Shown here: one piece after another, positions 43,173 through 52,169 of the stretch
Layout: every line of letters starts with the position of its first letter
Numbering within the stretch: position 1 is the stretch's first letter
Translations under genes and position numbers: made by a program
Source of the DNA: Desulfobacteraceae bacterium
GTDB lineage: Bacteria > Desulfobacterota > Desulfobacteria > Desulfobacterales > JAABSP01
Length of the DNA: 56,345 bases
NCBI GenBank assembly: GCA_011390345.1
Contig: JAABSP010000032.1
Span: forward strand, 1-56,345
Direction of reading: 5' to 3'
Notes under the pieces: model-generated
Told to the model about the DNA's origin: nothing
The model's input: only the letters and a program-made list of their open reading frames with translations
Databases searched by the model: none

Positions 43173-44834
43173 ATGGCGGAACTGAAGCTCAGAATCATCC
43201 CCCTCGGGGGGCTCGGCGAGATCGGCCTCAATATGATGGCCATCGAATATGGCCCGAACATCATCGTGATCGATGCGGGGCTGATGTTCCCCGAGGAGTA
43301 TATGCTAGGTGTCGATTATGTGATTCCGGACATGGAATACATCCGTCTCCACAGATCCCGGGTCCGGGGCATCCTGCTCACCCACGGCCATGAGGATCAC
43401 ATTGGTGCGCTGCCCCACCTGCTCCGGGAGGTGAATGCGCCGGTCTACGGAACCGCCTTCACCCTGGCCCTGGTCCGCCACAAGCTCGAAGAGCGGGATA
43501 TGCTCGCCACCTCAAAACTGGTCACCATCTCTCCGGATGCTCCGCTTCTTCTCGATCCCTTTGAGATCGAATTCATCCGGGTCAATCACAGCGTTGTCGA
43601 TGGTGTCGGGATCGCGGTGAAGACCCCGCTGGGGGTGCTGCTCCATACCGGGGATTTCAAGATCTCCTACAATCCCATTGACGGAATGGTTACGGACCTC
43701 AACCGGTTTGCCGAATTCGGCCAGAAAGGGGTGCTGGCCCTTCTCTCCGATTCCACCAATGTGGAGAACGAAGGATACACCATCCCGGACCAGCAGATCG
43801 GGGAAAACTTAAGAAAGATAATCACCCGAAGCCGGGGCCGGGTCATCGTGGCTCTTTTTGCCTCCAGTATCTCCCGGATACAGCAGATCGTCAGCATTGC
43901 CCTGGAATCGGGCCGCCGGATCGCTTTCAACGGCAGAAGCATCGAGATCACGACCAGGATCGCAAAGGAGCTGGGCTTTTTGAAGCTCGACCCCGAAATG
44001 GAGATGGAGATCGACGAGGTGGGGGACCTGCCCGATGACGAGGTGGTGATCATCACCACCGGCAGCCAGGGGGAGCCCATGTCGGCACTGGCCCGGATGG
44101 CCTCGGGCATCCACAAGCAGCTCAAGGTCCGGGAGCATGACACGGTGATCCTCTCCTCCAAATTCATCCCGGGCAACGAGAAGGCCATTGCAAAAATCAT
44201 CAACAACCTCTGCCGGCGGGGCGCGGCAGTCGTCTATGAGAAGATCTCCCAGATCCATGTCTCGGGCCACGCGTTCCGGGAAGAGCTGAAGCTGATGATT
44301 CAGCTCACCCGGCCTAAATATTTCATCCCGATCCACGGAGAGTACCGCCATCTGATCCTCCATGCCCGGCTTGCCCAGGAGATGGGGATCGATCCTGCCC
44401 GTGCACTCCTTGCGGAGAATGGGGAGATCCTCGAGTTCGACGGGCGGGGTGGCCGGATTTCAGAATCTGTGGGAACCGGGAGGATTCTGGTGGACGGCAA
44501 GGGGATCGGGGATGTGGGCCGAAGCATTTTAAAGGAGCGGCGGGCCCTCTCCGAGGACGGCTTTGTCGCGGTCACCCTGGCGTTCGACGAGGAGACCGGC
44601 ATCATCGTCTTTGGCCCCGAGATCGTCTCCAAGGGATTTGTATTCGAGACTGAAACGGGCCACCTGCTGGAGGATGCCATCTGCGTGATTTTAGAGATTG
44701 TCGAGGAGATCGGCCCCGATGTGCCGGACAGAATCACCAGAATCCGCTCCCGAATCCAGATGGATCTTCGGAAGTACTTCACCTTCACCATCCGGCGCAA
44801 ACCCCTGATTCTCCCCTTTGTCCTGGAGGTATAG
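43173..44834 (+). CDS. rnj: Ribonuclease J
   Basis: A 553-residue metallo-beta-lactamase/beta-CASP RNase. The zinc-binding motif LTHGHEDHIGALPHLL is near residue 72, HTGDFKISYNPIDG follows, LLSDSTNVENEGYTIPD is the usual RNase J block, and HVSGHAFREELKLMIQLTRPKYFIPIHGEYRHL covers the C-terminal motifs. It combines endo- and 5'-3' exonuclease activity in RNA turnover. Co-occurrence with the RNB enzyme at 36.5 kb gives both degradation polarities in this genome. Confidence 0.94.
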   Translation: MAELKLRIIPLGGLGEIGLNMMAIEYGPNIIVIDAGLMFPEEYMLGVDYVIPDMEYIRLHRSRVRGILLTHGHEDHIGALPHLLREVNAPVYGTAFTLALVRHKLEERDMLATSKLVTISPDAPLLLDPFEIEFIRVNHSVVDGVGIAVKTPLGVLLHTGDFKISYNPIDGMVTDLNRFAEFGQKGVLALLSDSTNVENEGYTIPDQQIGENLRKIITRSRGRVIVALFASSISRIQQIVSIALESGRRIAFNGRSIEITTRIAKELGFLKLDPEMEMEIDEVGDLPDDEVVIITTGSQGEPMSALARMASGIHKQLKVREHDTVILSSKFIPGNEKAIAKIINNLCRRGAAVVYEKISQIHVSGHAFREELKLMIQLTRPKYFIPIHGEYRHLILHARLAQEMGIDPARALLAENGEILEFDGRGGRISESVGTGRILVDGKGIGDVGRSILKERRALSEDGFVAVTLAFDEETGIIVFGPEIVSKGFVFETETGHLLEDAICVILEIVEEIGPDVPDRITRIRSRIQMDLRKYFTFTIRRKPLILPFVLEV

Positions 44835-44839
44835 CAAAG

Positions 44840-47143
44840 ATGCTGGGCCCCATGCGAAAGGAGATCATCGGCATTCTCTTCTTTTTTGCCGTCTTTTTTC
44901 TGCTCTTCAGTCTCCTCTCCTACAGCCCGGACGATCCCTCCATCCACAACGCGACTCATCCGCACTCGATCCATAATTTCTTCGGTCTCTTCGGCGCACA
45001 GGTGTCGGGCGCGCTGCTGGGCCTTTTCGGCATCGGCGCGTTCTGGATTCCGGTGCTGATCTTTCTGGGGGGAATGAAGCTCTTTACGAACAAGACCTTC
45101 CAGCATCCGGGGCTGATCCTCTCGGGCGGAGTGCTGCTGGTGATCGCTACGGGCGGACTCTTTGCTTTTTTTCGAAACGCATACCCCTTTTTCGGCAGAG
45201 AGTTCCCGGCAGGGGGAATCATCGGCATTCCGATCCGGGAATTCCTGATTCAGTTCACCAACTTCACCGGCGGGGTTCTCATCCTTGCCATTGTCTGCCT
45301 CATCGGTTTCATGCTCGCGACCGGCTTCTCTCTGGTGGCCTTTTGCGGGATCATCTGGGGAGGGATTCTCAAAAGCGGCGAGCATGGAAAGAGCCTCTGG
45401 GGAAACTGGCGTCAGAACCGGGTCAAGAGCAGTAAGCGGAAGCCGAAGATTCGAAAACGTCCCAAAAATGATGAAAACCGGCCCTGGCGGCTGGGGCTGA
45501 AGGCCGCTCAGTTGCCGGTGCGTCTTCTCACTGGCCCCAAGACCGAAAAAGCCGATGATGGAGTCGTGAAATCGGAACAGAATCCGTCTCCGAAACCCGA
45601 GGCCAAACCCGAAGGAATACCGGCCCGGAACCAGGAGGCCGCCAAGAGTCCTGAAAAGGAAGGAGATGTCACCTGGCTTCCGCCGATTCCGAAAAAATTC
45701 CAGATCCCGCCCACGGTATATCTGCGTCCTCCGGACAAGCGCCCCGCCTCCTCCAGCCAGAACCGGCTCGAAGAGCAGGCCCGTCTTCTCGAGAAGAAGC
45801 TGGAAGATTACGGGGTCTCCGGAGAGGTCTCCATCGTAACCCCGGGGCCTGTGATCACCACTTTTGAATATGTGCCCGCGCCCGGTGTCAAGATCAACAA
45901 GATCACGGGCCTGGCAGATGATCTCTCGCTGGCGCTGAAGGCCATGAGCATCCGGATCGTGGCCCCGATTCCGGGAAAGGCCGCGATCGGCATCGAGATC
46001 CCCAACGACCAGCGGGAGTACGTCCGGATGAAGGAGATGGTCGAATCGGATGTCTTCAAGGCGGGCCGATCCCCGCTCACCATGTGTCTGGGCAAGGACA
46101 TCATCGGCCATCCGGTAGTGGCGGAGCTGGACAAGATGCCCCATCTGCTCATCGCCGGCGCCACAGGAACCGGAAAGAGCGTGGGGCTCAACGCGATCAT
46201 CTGCAGTTTCCTCTACAAATCCAATCCGGACGAGGTGAAGATGATCATGGTGGACCCGAAACGGATCGAGCTGTCCATCTACAACGGCATCCCCCACCTG
46301 ATCACCCCGGTGGTCTCGGACCCGAAGCAGGCCACCAACGCGCTCTTCTGGGCCGTCAAGGAGATGGAGCGGCGGTATGAGCTGCTCTCAGAGCTTAAGG
46401 TCCGCAATATCAGCCAGTACAATCGAAAAGTCGAGAAGATCAAGCCTTTGGATCTGGAAGGGGAAGGGACGCCCCCGGAAAAGCTTCCCTACATAGTCAT
46501 CATCATCGACGAGCTGGCCGACTTGATGATGGTCTCCTCAAGGGATGTGGAGGTTGCCCTCACCCGCCTGGCCCAGATGGCCCGGGCCGCGGGGGTCCAT
46601 CTGGTGCTGGCCACCCAGCGCCCCTCGGTCGATGTACTCACCGGCATCATCAAGGCCAACTTTCCCACCCGGCTCACCTATCAGGTCTCCTCCAGAACCG
46701 ACTCCCGCACCATCATCGATGCCAACGGCGCGGAAAAGCTGCTGGGGGAGGGGGATCTCCTTTTTCTGCCGCCGGGGACCGCGAAGCTCCAGCGGATTCA
46801 CGGCCCCTACATCACTGAAGAGGAGCTGACAAAGATCACCGATTTCTTAAAAGATCAGCGCCCTCCGGAATACGACCATTCGGTGCTGGATGCGCCGGAG
46901 AAGGAGGCCAGCGGGTTTGTCGAGGAGGAGCAGCATGACGAGCGGTACGACGATGCCGTGGCCCTGGTCACGGAGACCAAACAGGCCTCCATCTCCTTTG
47001 TCCAGCGGAAGCTGCGCATCGGCTACAACCGGGCCGCAAGGATCATCGAGATGATGGAAAAAGAGGGAATTGTGGGCCCTTCTGACGGTGTCAAGCCGCG
47101 GGAGGTGCTGGTGCGGGGATATGACGAGGTATCTGAGGCATGA
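44840..47143 (+). CDS. ftsK: DNA translocase FtsK
   Basis: A 767-residue FtsK/SpoIIIE. Four to five N-terminal membrane helices lie within residues 1-175, followed by a short Pro/Lys-rich linker (about 190-280), so this is the short form. The motor has GATGTGKSVGLNAIICSFLY, MIMVDPKRIELSIYNGIPHL and LATQRPSVDVLTGIIKANFP. The C-terminal gamma domain (TKQASISFVQRKLRIGYNRA) reads KOPS-type sites. It pumps DNA at the division septum. GGAGGT precedes the ATG. It overlaps the methyltransferase gene by 4 nt. Confidence 0.95.
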   Translation: MLGPMRKEIIGILFFFAVFFLLFSLLSYSPDDPSIHNATHPHSIHNFFGLFGAQVSGALLGLFGIGAFWIPVLIFLGGMKLFTNKTFQHPGLILSGGVLLVIATGGLFAFFRNAYPFFGREFPAGGIIGIPIREFLIQFTNFTGGVLILAIVCLIGFMLATGFSLVAFCGIIWGGILKSGEHGKSLWGNWRQNRVKSSKRKPKIRKRPKNDENRPWRLGLKAAQLPVRLLTGPKTEKADDGVVKSEQNPSPKPEAKPEGIPARNQEAAKSPEKEGDVTWLPPIPKKFQIPPTVYLRPPDKRPASSSQNRLEEQARLLEKKLEDYGVSGEVSIVTPGPVITTFEYVPAPGVKINKITGLADDLSLALKAMSIRIVAPIPGKAAIGIEIPNDQREYVRMKEMVESDVFKAGRSPLTMCLGKDIIGHPVVAELDKMPHLLIAGATGTGKSVGLNAIICSFLYKSNPDEVKMIMVDPKRIELSIYNGIPHLITPVVSDPKQATNALFWAVKEMERRYELLSELKVRNISQYNRKVEKIKPLDLEGEGTPPEKLPYIVIIIDELADLMMVSSRDVEVALTRLAQMARAAGVHLVLATQRPSVDVLTGIIKANFPTRLTYQVSSRTDSRTIIDANGAEKLLGEGDLLFLPPGTAKLQRIHGPYITEEELTKITDFLKDQRPPEYDHSVLDAPEKEASGFVEEEQHDERYDDAVALVTETKQASISFVQRKLRIGYNRAARIIEMMEKEGIVGPSDGVKPREVLVRGYDEVSEA

Positions 47144-47784
47144 AGATCAAGCCGGGAATCATCGAATGGGTAAAAGGGTTTCTCGATCCGGAGGAGGGGG
47201 AGCGCCTCTATGAGATCGGGCTGGAGGCGAGCCGCGTGGGGCCGTGTCTGGAGATCGGGAGCTACTGCGGTAAATCGACATTGTATCTCGGGAGCGCATG
47301 CCGGGAGAATGGCGGGGTGCTCTATTCCGTGGATCATCATCGGGGCTCTGAGGAGCAGCAGCCCGGAGAACTCTATTTCGATCCGGAGCTGTATGACTTC
47401 CAATTCGGCCGAATCAACAGCTTCCGCTATTTTTCCTTTATCCTTGAAAAGGCCGAACTTCTCGATACGGTGGTCCCGATTGCGGCATCATCGGCCCTTG
47501 CAGCCAGAGGGTGGGCCACGTCTCTTTCCCTGCTCTTCATCGACGGAGGCCACTCCTATGACGCGGTCTTCACCGACTACAGCGCCTGGGTCGGCCATGT
47601 CCGTCCCGGCGGCTATCTGTTGATCCACGACATCTTCACCAGCCCGTCCCAAGGGGGGCAGGCACCCTACCAGATCTACAAGCTCGCTCTGAATTCGGGG
47701 CTCTTCAAAAGACATCCCACCATAAAGACGCTGGGAATTCTCCAGCGGCGGGTGGGGGGAGAGCTGCCCGACCTCCTGTCCTGA
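47140..47784 (+). CDS. Class I SAM-dependent methyltransferase (Methyltransf_24-like)
   Basis: A 214-residue protein with the SAM-binding motif PCLEIGSYCGKSTLYLGSAC near residue 35, LLFIDGGHSYDAVFTDYSAW and the post-II motif VRPGGYLLIHDIFTSPSQGG. The substrate cannot be told from the sequence. It is translationally coupled to ftsK (ATGA), but a functional link is not implied. Confidence 0.85.
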   Translation: MKIKPGIIEWVKGFLDPEEGERLYEIGLEASRVGPCLEIGSYCGKSTLYLGSACRENGGVLYSVDHHRGSEEQQPGELYFDPELYDFQFGRINSFRYFSFILEKAELLDTVVPIAASSALAARGWATSLSLLFIDGGHSYDAVFTDYSAWVGHVRPGGYLLIHDIFTSPSQGGQAPYQIYKLALNSGLFKRHPTIKTLGILQRRVGGELPDLLS

Positions 47785-47808
47785 TTTCCCTGTTTATTTT
47801 TACATGAT

Positions 47809-48183
47809 TCAACGGTAGATATCGACCAGATCATAGTAGATAAAGGCCAGAATCACGGTCCAGCCCACAAAGTGAAAGAGGACCGATCCCATAGTATCGA
47901 GGCTGTGGCTCAGGGTGTTCAGGGTGGCGCTGATGATGAAAACCGTCGAGATCAGCAGCAGTACCGCCATGATGTGGGTAAAGACCAGCATGATCCGGTT
48001 CGGCTGCTCTTTGTAGGATGTGGTGGTCCAGATCTGAATCAGGGTGGCCCAGATGATCGGAATCGCCACAAAATAGAGCAGCAGGTTCTCCTCTGTGGGA
48101 AAGGTGTAGTCGATATAAAACTCGAAAAACCAGACCCCGATGATGAAGATTAGAAAGTTTCGAATGGCCACAAAAAGGATCAT
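47809..48183 (-). CDS. Small hydrophobic membrane protein of unknown function
   Basis: A 124-residue protein with four predicted membrane helices (starting MILFVAIRNFLIFIIGVWFF; others near residues 34-52, 65-88 and 100-118) and short polar loops. I recognise no family. Its start overlaps the stop of the upstream phosphoesterase gene (ATGA), so the two are likely co-expressed at the membrane. Confidence 0.7.
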   Translation of the reverse strand: MILFVAIRNFLIFIIGVWFFEFYIDYTFPTEENLLLYFVAIPIIWATLIQIWTTTSYKEQPNRIMLVFTHIMAVLLLISTVFIISATLNTLSHSLDTMGSVLFHFVGWTVILAFIYYDLVDIYR

Positions 48184-49595
48184 AGAGACTCTCCATCAAA
48201 TAGAAAGGTATCGGGTCCCAGCTCCAGAGAAACCGAGATATCGGCCGGCGGAAGATCTCTCCAGAGGGAAGAGAGAGTTTGGCCGAGCATCTGCATCGTT
48301 GGTTCATTGCTTTTTGAATAGGTATTGAGAATCGCCTGGGTTATGGGTGAAGGATTTTCATCTCCGCGATAATGGGCAGTGACCGCGTCCGCGATCAGAG
48401 GCGCGATGGCCTTTGCCTGCTCCGGAGTCAGCCCGTATCCACCCTGATCGGCCGGCTCTGTTCCCATCTCAAAGGTCAAATCATAAACCCCGCCTCTCAG
48501 TACATCGGCCGCATATTCGGTAAAGGGAAGCCCACCGGTCTCATCATCGATTTCGGTCACATATCGGCTCTCCACAGTAAATCGGCCGCTTCTGTCAAGG
48601 GATCCGATCCGGTAGGGGACAGGATATGCGACCAGAGAACCGGTCTCCACATCGATAAGAGAGATGACTTCACCGTCGATCTCCCAGCTTCTTCCGGTGA
48701 TATCCTGTGCATGATAATGGCCTGTGAAGACCAATTGTAATCCTGCTTCCGCAAGGTTTCGGGAGACATGTTCCCAGTCATCGATCACATATTCCGATCC
48801 CGGAAAGATCCGGGATTGTCCTGAAAAGTGCTCCAGCAGACCATGATGCATTATTCCGATCACCTGTTTCTCCTTTGCCTTGGCCTCATCGAGCCGCTGA
48901 ACGATCCAATGGAGGGTGCTCTGGGTGAAGCGTCCCGAAATCACCGGCCTTCCAAGAATTTGATTGGCATCATGATCTGTGGAATCCAGAGCAAAGAGCC
49001 AGAAGCCCGGGGAGGGCTCCGCGATATAGCTGAGGGAATCGGCATCCCGGTAGAGGGCCTCCCCATAACCGAAATCGGCATAGATGGAAGCAAAGTCTTC
49101 GGGAGAAACAGAGGCAACCGGCAACTGATCATTTCCGGAATAGGCAAAGGCATGGGGATTGTTCACGTCATGGTTGCCCGGAACCAGATAGACCTGAAGG
49201 CCGTCCGATTCCAATCTTCTGAGAAGGTCGGCAAATAATTCATGGTTGATCCTTTCCCCATCCTTTGTCAGGTCTCCGGAAATGATGACAAAGTCCAGGC
49301 CCGGAATCTTTCTTATGGAATTAAGAGCGGTATTCAGTATGGCCCGGCTCTCCCGGATCATCTTCCGATCCTGGAATATATACGCCTCAAAGGCCGGCCC
49401 TTCTGTTCCCAATGAAGGATCATAGAGGTGAGGATCGGAGAAAACCGCAAAGGTAACAGATGAAGGGTCTTTGCGCGGCTCCGGTTCCGGTTCTGCCCGA
49501 TTTCCCTGCTGATCTGAATCGTCACATCCGGCAAGAAGGATCGCGCTGAACAGCAATACCCCAAAACATAACCGCCATATTATTTTTCTTTTCAT
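48180..49595 (-). CDS. Metallophosphoesterase lipoprotein
   Basis: From ATG 49595 (MKRKIIWRLCFGVLLFSAIL) with GGAGT about 10 nt upstream; 471 residues. A lipobox LLAGC near residue 26 predicts lipid anchoring. Calcineurin-like phosphoesterase motifs appear in order: FSDPHLYD, SGDLTKDGE, VPGNHDVN, GIMHHGLLEHF and FTGHYHAQD, the full metal-binding set. The C-terminal third is of unknown type. It probably hydrolyses a phosphoester at the cell surface or periplasm; the substrate is unknown. Confidence 0.88.
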   Translation of the reverse strand: MKRKIIWRLCFGVLLFSAILLAGCDDSDQQGNRAEPEPEPRKDPSSVTFAVFSDPHLYDPSLGTEGPAFEAYIFQDRKMIRESRAILNTALNSIRKIPGLDFVIISGDLTKDGERINHELFADLLRRLESDGLQVYLVPGNHDVNNPHAFAYSGNDQLPVASVSPEDFASIYADFGYGEALYRDADSLSYIAEPSPGFWLFALDSTDHDANQILGRPVISGRFTQSTLHWIVQRLDEAKAKEKQVIGIMHHGLLEHFSGQSRIFPGSEYVIDDWEHVSRNLAEAGLQLVFTGHYHAQDITGRSWEIDGEVISLIDVETGSLVAYPVPYRIGSLDRSGRFTVESRYVTEIDDETGGLPFTEYAADVLRGGVYDLTFEMGTEPADQGGYGLTPEQAKAIAPLIADAVTAHYRGDENPSPITQAILNTYSKSNEPTMQMLGQTLSSLWRDLPPADISVSLELGPDTFLFDGESL

Positions 49596-49649
49596 GATAT
49601 ACCGTACTCCTGACAAAGTGGTTTTTAAGCCGGCCGATTTTCTCCTCTC

Positions 49650-49784
49650 TCATTGCACACTTTTCTCTAAGGAAAACCCCTTTTCCAGAAAGATGCCCAT
49701 TTTCTCACCGGGTGGGGCATCTTCTGCTCCGGATATCGAAAATATAGCGAAAAAAGAGAGCATACCCAAAAATATTTTTCTCAT
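49650..49784 (-). CDS. Possible 44-residue secreted peptide (doubtful)
   Basis: An ATG at 49784 overlapping the restored stop of the decayed AAA/PD-(D/E)XK gene opens MRKIFLGMLSFFAIFSISGA, which looks like a signal peptide, followed by 24 polar residues. It ends 54 nt before the phosphoesterase lipoprotein. No family is recognised; it could equally be an accident of the decayed region. Confidence 0.25.
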   Translation of the reverse strand: MRKIFLGMLSFFAIFSISGAEDAPPGEKMGIFLEKGFSLEKSVQ

Positions 49785-50206
49785 TTCGTACCCCATGATT
49801 TCTTTGATTTTACCCAGACTTCCTTGCCCCGAAAAAGCGACGGCAAGCTGCAGAATCTCTTTTACCCCGGCCCCTCGCAGCTCCGCGTCATAGCCGCGGG
49901 ATTCGATCTGCGCCATCGCCTTTTCCAACGCCTTCTCCGGCGTCTCCTTCCGGCGGACATTGACCCTTTTGAATTCCATAAGAATCCCTTTGCGCTCCCG
50001 ATCTGCCGGGAGCAGGATCACTTCGGCCGGCGCTTCTATGATCTCTTTGATAAAGGAACTCTTGTCCACATAGAGATATCCTGCGGACCTGACAGCAGGA
50101 TCACTTCGGCCGGCGCTTCTATGATCTCTTTGATAAAGGAACTCTTGTCCACATAGAGATATCCTGCGGACCTGAGCTTGTAAAAGTCGGAGACCCCGAT
50201 GGCCAT
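49781..50206 (-). pseudogene. Remnant of an AAA-ATPase-like / PD-(D/E)XK nuclease-like gene
   Basis: The start MAIGVSDFYKLRSAGYLYVD matches the N-terminus of the AAA-ATPase-like family whose members carry a C-terminal PD-(D/E)XK nuclease-like domain. The frame is broken by an 83-bp tandem duplication. The second copy then joins directly to the C-terminal nuclease-like part (LMEFKRVNVRRKETPEKALE and AQIESRGYDAELRG), skipping the P-loop and most of the protein (normally about 500 residues). A further shift near 49825 separates AVAFSG from the expected KEVWVK. It is clearly inactive. Confidence 0.85.
50011..50175. repeat. Tandem duplication of 83 bp in the AAA/PD-(D/E)XK remnant
   Basis: 82 bp at 50011-50092 recur unchanged at 50094-50175. 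The offset of 83 is not a multiple of three and breaks the frame. The two copies show no differences, unlike those in livG and dnaE. Confidence 0.97.
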
Positions 50207-50317
50207 CCGGGGGGCTGCATTTTATCCATTTGATATTCTTCCGTTAAAAAGGATCTGCTCCGAACGATGCCCAATTAGGACTCGCCATCACCGCAGCAAA
50301 AATGGTAAGCTCGATAT

Positions 50318-50349
50318 TTGATCATCGGCCCCAGGCCGATACATATATT
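50318..50349 (+). promoter_or_regulatory. Inverted repeat in the ABC exporter promoter region
   Basis: ATCGGCC-CCA-GGCCGAT (50324-50340) is a perfect 7-bp dyad with a 3-nt centre. TTGATC lies directly before it and TATATT (50344-50349) after it. The spacing of 20 nt is too long for a standard promoter, but it resembles sites where a MerR-type regulator twists the DNA, as in some drug-exporter promoters. This is speculative. Confidence 0.4.
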
Positions 50350-50411
50350 CCACCGGTTGATATACTACACCGGCATAAAATATTCAACAGCAAGGGATCT
50401 GCCGACGCGCA

Positions 50412-52169
50412 ATGAAATCGTTTCATCTGATCAAGCCCTATTTTTCGGAAAACCGCTTTTCGATCCTCATCGGGATCATCTGCCTGGTGATCGTTGACCT
50501 GTTCCAGCTCTTTATCCCCCGGGTGGTGAAATGGGCTGTGGATGATCTCACCGCCTTTAGAATCGACATGTTCGGCCTCTTCATCTATGCAATGGAGATC
50601 GTGGGGTTGGCCCTTGCCATCACCATCTTCCGGTATGTCTGGCGGCGCTGTCTCATCGGCCTCTCCCGCCGGGTGGAAGAGGGGATTCGGGACCGGCTCT
50701 TCTCCCATCTGCAGATCCTCTCTCCGAAATATTTCGACAAGACCCGCACCGGGGATCTCATGGCCCATGCCACCAACGACATCAACCATATCCGGATGGC
50801 AACAGGGATGGGGATGGTGGCTTTGACCGACGCGCTCTTTTTAGGGTCGGCCGCGATCCTCTTCATGGCCTACATCAACGTCCGTCTCACCCTCTATGTG
50901 CTCATCCCCGCGCCTTTGATCATCTTCGGAACCCGTTTCTTCGGCAGCCGGATGCATCGGCTCTACGGCGAGGTGCAGGCCTCTTTTTCCGATCTCACCG
51001 AGGTGGTTCGGGAGCGGTTCACAGGCATCCGGATCATCAAGGCCTACAACCGGGAGGCTGAATCGACCGAGCGCCTGGAGCGGATGTCCGAGGAGTACAT
51101 CGGAAAGAACATCCGGCTGGTGACTATCACCGGCTCCTTTTTCCCGATGATGGTCTTCCTCTCCAACCTGAGCATGGCCATCGTCATCTTTATTGGGGGC
51201 CGCCAGACCATTCTGGCCGAAATCACCCCCGGAGATTTCGTGGCCTTCATCAGCTATCTCAGCATCCTTACCTGGCCCATGATGGCCCTGGGATGGCTCA
51301 CCAACCTGATCCAGCGGGGAAAAGCCTCTTTGGACAGAATCGACACCATCCTCAAAACCGAGCCGGCTATCGCGGACCCGCGGGACCCGCAGCCGATGAG
51401 AGAATACCAGGATCGGATCGTCTTGGAAAAGGTGAGCTTCTCCTACGGAGAGACCGATGAACCCGCGGACCGGGGGGAGGCCCTATCCGACATCGATCTG
51501 ACCCTCCAAAAGGGAAAGACCTTAGGCATCATCGGCCCCCCGGGCGGCGGGAAGACCACACTTCTCCAGCTCATCCCGAGGCTCTACGATGTGAATACCG
51601 GGAGCATCCGGATCGACGGCAAGGATATCCGGAATGTCAGAGTTGCGGATCTGCGCTCCCTCATCTCCTTTGTGCCCCAGGAGCCCTTTCTCTTTGCCGG
51701 AACCATAAGAGAGAACATCACCTTCAATGATCCCGGAATCACCGAGGAACAACTGATCCAGGCCGCAAGGGAGGCGGCCCTGCTGGAGACCATCGAGGGG
51801 TTTGCCAAAGGGTTTGAAACAGTTGTGGGGGAGAAGGGCGTCATCCTTTCCGGGGGCCAGAAGCAGCGGATCGGCCTGGCAAGGGCACTGCTCCGGGATG
51901 CGTCGATCCTGATGCTCGACGACCCGATCAGCCAGGTGGACACCGAGACCGGCAACACCATTATCGAGACCATTCGAAAGACCGCGGCCCGGCGGACCAT
52001 CCTCATCGTCTCCCACCGACTTTCGGCACTCAAGGCCGCAGATGAGATCATCGTGCTGAAAAACGGCCGGATCACCCAGTCCGGAACCCACGAGACCCTG
52101 ATGGAAAAGGACGGCTACTATGCAAGAACCTATCGCCTGCAGGAGATGGAAGAGGCACTAAATGTTTGA
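50412..52169 (+). CDS. Heterodimeric ABC exporter subunit 1 (degenerate-site NBD, BmrC-like)
   Basis: A 585-residue fused permease-ATPase: six membrane helices in about residues 1-310, NBD from about 330. Walker A is GPPGGGKTT and the signature is canonical LSGGQKQRIGLARAL, but Walker B reads ILMLDDPISQVD, with Asp in place of the catalytic Glu. This is the pattern of the subunit with the non-hydrolysing site in heterodimeric exporters such as BmrC or TM287. It overlaps the next gene by 8 nt. The pair probably exports lipids, drugs or peptides from the cytoplasm. Confidence 0.92.
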   Translation: MKSFHLIKPYFSENRFSILIGIICLVIVDLFQLFIPRVVKWAVDDLTAFRIDMFGLFIYAMEIVGLALAITIFRYVWRRCLIGLSRRVEEGIRDRLFSHLQILSPKYFDKTRTGDLMAHATNDINHIRMATGMGMVALTDALFLGSAAILFMAYINVRLTLYVLIPAPLIIFGTRFFGSRMHRLYGEVQASFSDLTEVVRERFTGIRIIKAYNREAESTERLERMSEEYIGKNIRLVTITGSFFPMMVFLSNLSMAIVIFIGGRQTILAEITPGDFVAFISYLSILTWPMMALGWLTNLIQRGKASLDRIDTILKTEPAIADPRDPQPMREYQDRIVLEKVSFSYGETDEPADRGEALSDIDLTLQKGKTLGIIGPPGGGKTTLLQLIPRLYDVNTGSIRIDGKDIRNVRVADLRSLISFVPQEPFLFAGTIRENITFNDPGITEEQLIQAAREAALLETIEGFAKGFETVVGEKGVILSGGQKQRIGLARALLRDASILMLDDPISQVDTETGNTIIETIRKTAARRTILIVSHRLSALKAADEIIVLKNGRITQSGTHETLMEKDGYYARTYRLQEMEEALNV

